Source of the DNA: Treponema sp. UBA1793
GTDB lineage: Bacteria > Spirochaetota > Spirochaetia > Treponematales > Treponemataceae
Length of the DNA: 38,561 nucleotides
Assembly: GCA_002314445.1 (NCBI GenBank)
Contig: DCFX01000038.1
Coordinates: 1 to 38,561, forward strand
Reading direction: 5' to 3'
Shown: piece after piece, positions 35,601 to 38,561 of the stretch
Layout: the number at the start of each line of letters is the position of its first letter
Position numbering within the stretch: position 1 is the first letter of the stretch
The notes under the pieces: model-generated
Database searches by the model: none
Told to the model about the DNA's origin: nothing
Seen by the model: only the letters and a program-made list of their open reading frames with translations
Made by a program: the position numbers and the translations under genes

Positions 35601-35652
35601 AGAACAAACACAGTAACATACTTAATATGAACAACTTTTTAATAATCGGCAT
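29680..35652 (-). CDS. Giant exported Ig-like-repeat protein (1990 residues) with barrel-like C-terminus
   Basis: Signal peptide MPIIKKLFILSMLLCLFF to about FAHG, then tandem Ig-like domains. A motif of the form G-x-A-x-D-x-x-G-I/V-(7-9)-Y/S-x-D-x-G recurs about every 95-100 residues. Examples are GTCVDDDGVDHV, GTIADGNGIKAL, GIAVDDDGVKSV, GTAADQSGIKSA and GVASDKNGIQKV. Copies lie in two blocks (about 105-410 and 1100-1805), separated by ~690 more divergent residues. The last ~165 residues lack the motif, are aromatic-rich with alternating strands (LYFDWHFWGATLYDIGVGL) and end in Phe, as many outer-membrane barrels do. I infer a surface or periplasm-spanning adhesin- or scaffold-like protein. 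ATG 35652 has AGGAG 8 nt upstream. It is the first gene of the envelope operon. Confidence 0.82.
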   Translation of the reverse strand: MPIIKKLFILSMLLCLFFPVTIFAHGSKDVEEKDVTNLESWQESFDLNGKKAGKYNIMVTATDLGGNRAVEGPYNIYIDPKSDLPVCGITNPHQDMRVSGNLNIVGTCVDDDGVDHVDLVLDDDEAHPVRASGKEFWSYYLDTRSLSEGKHSIKVVGTDINGLQGTPVSLTWNLDRRQPVTAVDNYGMGTLVSGSVKFKGTIADGNGIKALAYSLDNGKTFTDTKIQENKKDGNWTFDIPVNTKLFADGPSVIWFKAADNAGSVGIYSFLYFIDNTKPDVKIVLPALKEPQNGKFSVAGYAKDILGITKLSWTFGSQNGDFALIPGNPYWSVEFDTTGSTDKSRKFTVSATDLAGNVIDVSQVIDLNQELDKPVVTISEPASETTVDENSDVIVRGIAVDDDGVKSVRYSLDGGEEQSQDTKGVFYARIASGAELKAGKHTVKVTAVDVNGVAGNPVIVTFTAEGAAPAFSSPKLTVGKDIADALNGIAVHPEAGALFSTTASSACGITHIIWKTTWGTNGSDVHEQTVKNELSVPVTIPITPDFPEGVVQVSVTAEDIYGRTTEQRTLLSVTDTTIVKSDEPHVVFSDSTIDENGAVQMNKEFPPSGYFTGGKAVKADIVPKTPFAVAQLNGNSISLIAGDATGSSVPVKVRVTTDQGLAYESRELTFKSDTAIPVITINGSAEGAAADGAAGAVKVSGNVSCATGIGSFGYRVLAANAVVDATGLVSGVKTSPVVPELTAVEPGKDGSFSVDFDASSYGPGMYVLEFVATSAGGNGAAAAACVRNMPPLPEGDGKKGIKAKSPVTVWLDGFDVYYTVVYQGDAGQNFGVFHRYDMKTGANPLSAGTSKYTAQKVPALDAHIALVNDMPYVSGMSAVAGRSGTKDAPGKISVFIDTGAAVSSVSYEITGGDVPGGDAKQTGTAKLVKPESGSERWTAEIPLANLPARMTDIKVTVRAGLLTKELRGSVAVVRSIDSARIDDNRVVYAMPGNGVKYDADTNEYLMMPNQTFVFYANVSQPVTASLVTAANGLAVATEGNAVTVTPSAEGDYKDVAVKVTDRQGVSYTSAAVHLVVDAGAPDLHIETPALYAWVKDTVKISGTAADQSGIKSAEYSIDGGASWVPFTLPKKSSAGVTYSTDVSISQAAEGLIRIDVRAVDNGGHTAYAHTAVYKDTTPPEVQVVLPLDTDIVNGDNLIAFTARDRIGIDKAYYIAPPAGKAKTQKRSEITVSPLITTHIGTEEQPINDAMSFEFDDPAGNSTTIESWKFNIDAESDLPRAEIHLPSDNEVITRDFTISGVIYDDDGPSTIWYKIDNNAYKQLPEAGTSFSIDVPLSTMTDNEHTVTVYAVDINGVKGPETVRRFRISLEEPKGAVTAPAIDTSVKSVIQIEGVASDKNGIQKVQVSLDNGNSYNDAVGTEKWIYTVDTRAIPDGTQVVFIKITDNYGITGLYSSLINIDNISPELSLELPLDDSKTTGTLFFSGYAFDNVGITDMYITVRSLEQKSVNKALSHVDMNPDRIITHVLDISSLDNGFYNIELTSRDKAGNITRVSRNVELDKSKPLASVDLLYPLDGEHKQGIFDIYGQATAEKEITNLSLYIDDKKAAETTLTPTGFFKFEVNTSMLTEGAHVYHVDATVEGKTVIPSRKQTLVYSPTGPWITIDNFTYGEFAIDRPYIKGSAGYSLDANELLTSKTKDATKEQKLAVAGKNVALVELSFDNGKTFIPISTGEKWRYRVENQDISEGYHFLFLRATMKNGETAVTRLIVQIDNTKPYIRLISPGAGGKYNQELGFSGLTSDDVGLKNVKLSLRKGDKASYEVPSFIQGLYFDWHFWGATLYDIGVGLTFFDDNVKLQFQWGQFTQAQRDIFSQTTMRYGGDNVMGIKILANIGHLPFSYFFGHDWEWLSASFAIGADFTRFNETNSGKAQVLGALLGQIEFPRITLPNVKRFRTFSLYTEGSLWFIPTDVSSTVDIQNLVFQIAEGIRINVF

Positions 35653-35689
35653 GACGCCCACTCCTTGCAAACTATTTGAATATACTTTA

Positions 35690-35717
35690 ATTATTGCAGA
35701 TATTAGAGATTTGTCAA
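35690..35717 (-). promoter_or_regulatory. Promoter of the giant Ig-repeat gene and envelope operon
   Basis: Minus strand: -35 TTGACA (35712-35717, perfect), 16-bp spacer, -10 AATAAT (35690-35695). The predicted start near 35683 gives a ~30-nt leader containing the AGGAG site. It is divergent from the sirtuin promoter. Confidence 0.6.
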
Positions 35718-35781
35718 ATATTTCTTTACTTCAATATCGGTACATTGTCCAAATTCCATAACCAGCCGCAAAAATAATTCA

Positions 35782-35810
35782 TTTATTTTCCTTATAAAGC
35801 GGTATATACT
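35782..35810 (+). promoter_or_regulatory. Promoter of the sirtuin gene, predicted leaderless
   Basis: -35 TTTATT (35782-35787, weak), 17-bp spacer, -10 TATACT (35805-35810). The ATG at 35818 begins 7 nt later. The AGG at 35814-35816 is too close to the ATG to work as an SD. Confidence 0.55.
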
Positions 35811-35817
35811 AACAGGT

Positions 35818-36570
35818 ATGAATGATACATCTTTTTGCGATAACGTTACAGACCTGCAAAAACTTATTGATTCCAGCAATAATATCGTATTTTTCGGCGG
35901 TGCGGGAGTCTCTACGGAAAGCGGTATTCCCGATTTCCGCAGCGTAGACGGTCTGTACAATCAAAAATGGAAATTTCCACCCGAACAGATAATCAGCAGA
36001 AGTTTTTTCGACGCAAATCCCGGCGAATTTTACCGGTTTTACAGAGAGAAACTGATCATAAAAGGAATAAAACCGAATGCAGCGCATCTCAAACTTGCAG
36101 AACTGGAAAAAGCCGGTAAGCTAAAAGCGATTGTCACGCAGAACATAGACGGACTGCATCAGGCTGCGGGCAGTAAAAATATATTCGAACTGCACGGCAG
36201 TACGCTCAGAAATTATTGTATGACCTGCCATGCACCGTACGATATAGACTTCATCGCAGACAGTGCGCACAGTCCCGACGGTATTCCGCACTGTACAAAA
36301 TGCGGCGGTATTATAAAACCTGACGTTGTACTTTATGAAGAAAATCTGAACGAATCATGTATTGAAGGCGCAATCGAAGCAATCAGGGATGCAGACATGC
36401 TTATAATAGGCGGCACATCTCTCACTGTATATCCGGCAGCAGGATTAATAAATTATTACCACGGCAGCAAACTCGTGCTTATAAACAAATCGCCGACAAC
36501 CGGTGATCTTGCAGCAAGGCTTGTCATCCACGACTCAATCGGAAAAGTGCTCGGTGCAATCAAAGTGTAA
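35818..36570 (+). CDS. cobB: NAD-dependent protein deacylase (sirtuin)
   Basis: A 250-residue Sir2 family enzyme removing acyl groups from lysines using NAD+. NAD-binding GAGVSTESGIPDFRS (28-42), catalytic QNIDGLHQAAG (108-118) and His126 in ELHGS are all present. The structural zinc site has Cys134, Cys137, Cys159 and Cys162 (CMTC and CTKC). GGTSLTVYPAAGL completes the Rossmann fold. The domain is complete with no extra regions, typical of bacterial CobB/NpdA of this length. Targets may include metabolic enzymes such as acetyl-CoA synthetase, but none is nearby. The gene is monocistronic and predicted to be leaderless. Confidence 0.95.
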   Translation: MNDTSFCDNVTDLQKLIDSSNNIVFFGGAGVSTESGIPDFRSVDGLYNQKWKFPPEQIISRSFFDANPGEFYRFYREKLIIKGIKPNAAHLKLAELEKAGKLKAIVTQNIDGLHQAAGSKNIFELHGSTLRNYCMTCHAPYDIDFIADSAHSPDGIPHCTKCGGIIKPDVVLYEENLNESCIEGAIEAIRDADMLIIGGTSLTVYPAAGLINYYHGSKLVLINKSPTTGDLAARLVIHDSIGKVLGAIKV

Positions 36571-36577
36571 GCAAAAC

Positions 36578-36838
36578 GTACGGTTATTATACCTTGCAGT
36601 TTTGAAAAAAAATTATTGTGCATTTGTAAAAAGAAATGCTCCCGCAGAAAACAATCCGCTTAAGCTCCACCAAGACGGCTTCGCCGTCACTCTTACAGGA
36701 AGTTTATATACATCCGTGCTCACGCACGGTGAGAGTCGCTTCGCTCAGGGTCGCCCGCGGGCTTGTTTTCTGCTCCGCATTTCTTTTTACACACGATATG
36801 CAGATTTTTTTTCAAACGGTATGAAATAATAAACGACG
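36578..36838. repeat. ~260-bp imperfect inverted-repeat element (MITE-like or large RNA hairpin)
   Basis: The two ends are inverted copies over roughly 80 bp. The left arm (about 36578-36658) and the right arm (about 36757-36838, read in reverse complement) share, in order, TTATTAT, TTTGAAAAAAAAT, TGTAAAAAGAAATGC, GCAGAAAACAA and CCGC, with small differences between blocks. The ~100-bp centre holds further small palindromes, including GACGGC/GCCGTC with a 3-nt loop (36674-36688) and GTGC/GCAC. No coding frame is credible. It starts 8 nt after the sirtuin stop. No clear target-site duplication is visible. It may be a non-autonomous mobile element, a repetitive extragenic element, or the sirtuin transcript's 3' structure. 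Confidence 0.7.
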
Positions 36839-36850
36839 CTTGTAAGAACG

Positions 36851-36879
36851 AAAAAACGGGGTCCAGGGGTATCCCCTGG
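36851..36879 (-). terminator. Possible terminator for parAB
   Basis: Minus strand: CCAGGGG/CCCCTGG (36863-36869 with 36873-36879, 3-nt loop), six further bases, then six T (A at 36851-36856 on plus). The gap between stem and T-run is longer than ideal. Confidence 0.4.
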
Positions 36880-36901
36880 TCATGCTGGGAAAAGTAAGTG
36901 G

Positions 36902-36954
36902 TTTGGAGAGAGAGAAACACCGCTTTGAAAGTAGAGGGGTTCTCTCTCTCCAAA
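36902..36954. repeat. Perfect 15-bp GA-rich inverted repeat downstream of parB
   Basis: TTTGGAGAGAGAGAA (36902-36916) and TTCTCTCTCTCCAAA (36940-36954) pair perfectly across a 23-nt loop. On the plus strand it is followed 10 nt later by nine T (36965-36973), so it could act as a weak rightward terminator. On the minus strand it is the first strong structure after the parB stop and could protect that mRNA. Confidence 0.7.
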
Positions 36955-36971
36955 TAAACATACGTTTTTTT

Positions 36972-37934
36972 TTAGTTCTGGCCGGTTATGAGGCTGTACA
37001 ATCGGTCAAGGTCGGCACGGCTGAAAAAATCTATGATAATCGAGCCTCTTTCTATAGACCCGTTGAGCGTACATTTTGTACCAAGCTTCTCAAGGAATTT
37101 CTGTTCAATCGCAAGAATGTCAGGATCTTTTTTTACTGTTTTTTTCAGCTTTTTTTTCGTATCTGCTGCACGTCCGCCGTTGTTGAACGTACCTGCAAGT
37201 TCTTCCGATTCACGCACAGACAGCCCGCCGCCGACAATCTTACCGAAAAGCACACGCTGGTCGGCGGGACTTACAACAGAAAGAAGCGCGCGTGCATGTC
37301 CTGCAGTAAGCTGGCCGGTAACAAGCGAACGCTGCATATCTTCCGGCAGTTTGAGCAGGCGGACAGCATTTGCGACCGTCGAACGTTTCTTGCCGACCCG
37401 TTTTGCAACCTCATCCTGGCTCAAGTCGCCAATCTGCATAAGGTTATAATACGCCGTTGCTTCTTCAATCGGATTAAGATCGGCACGCTGAATATTTTCA
37501 ATAAGAGCTACTTCAAGTTTTTTCTGGTCGTTATACCGTCTGAGCTGGACAGGCACTTTTGCAAGTCCTGCCATCTTCGCTGCGCGGGTACGGCGTTCTC
37601 CGGCGATAATATAGAATTTTTTTTCACCGGCCGACTCGATGATAATAGGCTGGACAACACCGTGCTCTTTAATTGAATCTGAAAGTTCCTGGAGCGCCTG
37701 TGCGTCAAATTCGGTACGAGGCTGCTTTGGATTGGGAAGAAGCAGAGCCGGATCAACCCACAACCCGCCGTCGTCATCAACTTCTATGCCCTCCGGCAGT
37801 TTTGTCGATGCGGCAGCCAGGGCATCTTTCGACAAAGCGTCCCCGTGTTCAATTTGAGAGATTTCGGCAGCCTGGGCTGACCCCATAAGTGCATCAAGCC
37901 CTCTGCCTATACCGAGTCCGCCTTTTTTAGCCAC
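36972..37934 (-). CDS. parB: Chromosome-partitioning protein ParB (Spo0J)
   Basis: A 320-residue ParB. The N-terminus MAKKGGLGIGRGLDALMG is the usual basic ParA-contacting segment. The CTP-binding/ParB box includes NPKQPRTEFD, IIAGERRTRAAKMAG and LIENIQRADLNPIEEA. A helix-turn-helix (SQDEVAKRVGKKRSTVANAVR) reads parS, and a C-terminal dimerisation region follows a Lys-rich linker. It loads on parS and slides as a CTP-dependent clamp. The start is GTG 37934, with GAGG 9 nt upstream inside parA, so the two genes overlap by 8 nt and are coupled. I saw no parS-like TGTTTCACGTGAAACA in the window by eye. Confidence 0.95.
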   Translation of the reverse strand: MAKKGGLGIGRGLDALMGSAQAAEISQIEHGDALSKDALAAASTKLPEGIEVDDDGGLWVDPALLLPNPKQPRTEFDAQALQELSDSIKEHGVVQPIIIESAGEKKFYIIAGERRTRAAKMAGLAKVPVQLRRYNDQKKLEVALIENIQRADLNPIEEATAYYNLMQIGDLSQDEVAKRVGKKRSTVANAVRLLKLPEDMQRSLVTGQLTAGHARALLSVVSPADQRVLFGKIVGGGLSVRESEELAGTFNNGGRAADTKKKLKKTVKKDPDILAIEQKFLEKLGTKCTLNGSIERGSIIIDFFSRADLDRLYSLITGQN

Positions 37935-38561
37935 GCCGCATTACCTCTTCTGCAAGTTTTTTGTAGCTCACAGCGCCGGCACACACAGGATCGTATCTGC
38001 AGATCGGAAGCCCCCGTGAAGGTGCTTCTGAAAGCCGCACGTTGCGGGGAATTATCGTATTGAATACTACATCCTTGAAATATGATTTTACCTGAGTAAC
38101 AACATCCTGTGCAAGACGCGTACGTGAATCGTACATAGTAAAAAAGATACCGCCTATGACAAGATGAGGATTTATCCCCTGCTGCACTTTTTTAACAGTC
38201 TGAAGAAGCAGCGTAATTCCCTCAAGAGCAAAGTATTCACACTGCATCGGGACAAGAACACCGTCTGCCGCAGCAAGGCCGTTGAGAGTTAGAATGCCGA
38301 GCGACGGAGGACAATCTATAAGGATATAGTCGTATTTTTCATGTAATGGAGCGATTGCTTTTTTGAGATAGAATTCACGGCCTTCCTGGTCGACAAGTTC
38401 TATAGCCGCTCCTGAAAGGTCGATTGATGCGGTAATTGCATCCAGATTTTCCACAGTCGTGTGTTTGATAGCATCTTCTGGGCGGGCAAGTTCCGCTATA
38501 AGTTCGTATACGGTCGGTTTGTCCTTTGATACACCCACGCCGCTTGACATGTTGCCCTGTG
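37927..38561 (-). CDS. parA: Chromosome-partitioning ATPase ParA (Soj), 5' end beyond the window
   Basis: Partial: 211 codons are visible and the frame continues past the right edge. The first residues in view (QGNMSSGVG) are the end of the ParA 'DPQGN' motif, so only the N-terminal part with the deviant Walker A is missing. DYILIDCPPSLGILTLN is the Walker B region, VPMQCEYFALEG and NTIIPRNVRLSEAPSRGLP are ParA signatures, and the C-terminus SYKKLAEEVMRRG is intact. An internal ATG at 38550 is part of the conserved motif and not the start. The gene overlaps parB and forms the parAB segregation operon. Confidence 0.95.
   Translation of the reverse strand, partial: QGNMSSGVGVSKDKPTVYELIAELARPEDAIKHTTVENLDAITASIDLSGAAIELVDQEGREFYLKKAIAPLHEKYDYILIDCPPSLGILTLNGLAAADGVLVPMQCEYFALEGITLLLQTVKKVQQGINPHLVIGGIFFTMYDSRTRLAQDVVTQVKSYFKDVVFNTIIPRNVRLSEAPSRGLPICRYDPVCAGAVSYKKLAEEVMRRG

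Noticed and set aside
36571..36971. CRISPR array or coding genes in the repeat-rich region after the sirtuin
   Set aside because: The repeats are one inverted pair and small palindromes, not regularly spaced direct repeats. The open frames there are low-complexity shadows.

Overview
The window looks like chromosomal DNA of a spirochaete, most likely a host-associated, sugar-fermenting Treponema. I base this on overall gene resemblance, on exported and lipobox-bearing envelope proteins, on moderate GC, and on the tRNA lacking an encoded CCA. Species cannot be read from the sequence. I count 27 convincing protein genes (one running off the right edge), one doubtful partial gene at the left edge, one tRNA and one candidate small RNA. 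Many starts were re-chosen from Shine-Dalgarno (SD) or promoter spacing rather than taken as the longest open frame.

Layout. 1-2.5 kb: a secreted SGNH esterase, a tiny basic ribbon-helix-helix-like protein, a candidate ~70-nt sRNA, a duplicated terminator module, tRNA-Ile2(CAT) and a small lipoprotein. 2.6-4.3 kb: asnB. 4.4-13.1 kb: an msm-like alpha-galactoside/sucrose locus. Alpha-galactosidase, two permeases and a binding lipoprotein read left from a divergent MsmR-like AraC regulator, and sucrose phosphorylase lies beyond it next to a DJ-1 family gene. Together these would import raffinose-type sugars, release galactose and phosphorolyse sucrose to glucose-1-phosphate and fructose. 13.2-19.5 kb: an esterase and a second sugar ABC operon of the LplA/LplB/LplC type with a terminal Nif3-like gene, divergent from a LacI-type regulator. 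Neither ABC operon encodes an ATPase, so both probably share one encoded elsewhere.

19.5-23.2 kb: a glutamine-centred group (glmS, type I glutamine synthetase, ANTAR regulator). 23.3-35.7 kb: a leftward run of a 1990-residue Ig-repeat exported protein, a coiled-coil/beta-barrel-like protein, a membrane-anchored degenerate HD-GYP protein, an exported DUF4015 glycosidase-like protein, and mnmE. The first four look like a multi-layer cell-envelope system and are the best candidate for something undescribed. 35.8-38.6 kb: a sirtuin, a ~260-bp imperfect inverted-repeat element, and parB/parA.

A recurring feature is a set of genes (SGNH esterase, ribbon-helix-helix protein, lipoprotein, lacI, sirtuin) that lack an SD and have a -10 hexamer ending 6-7 nt before the ATG. 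This predicts leaderless mRNAs. Genes inside operons instead have strong AGGAG-type sites. All calls are from reading the sequence by eye; no database search was possible.
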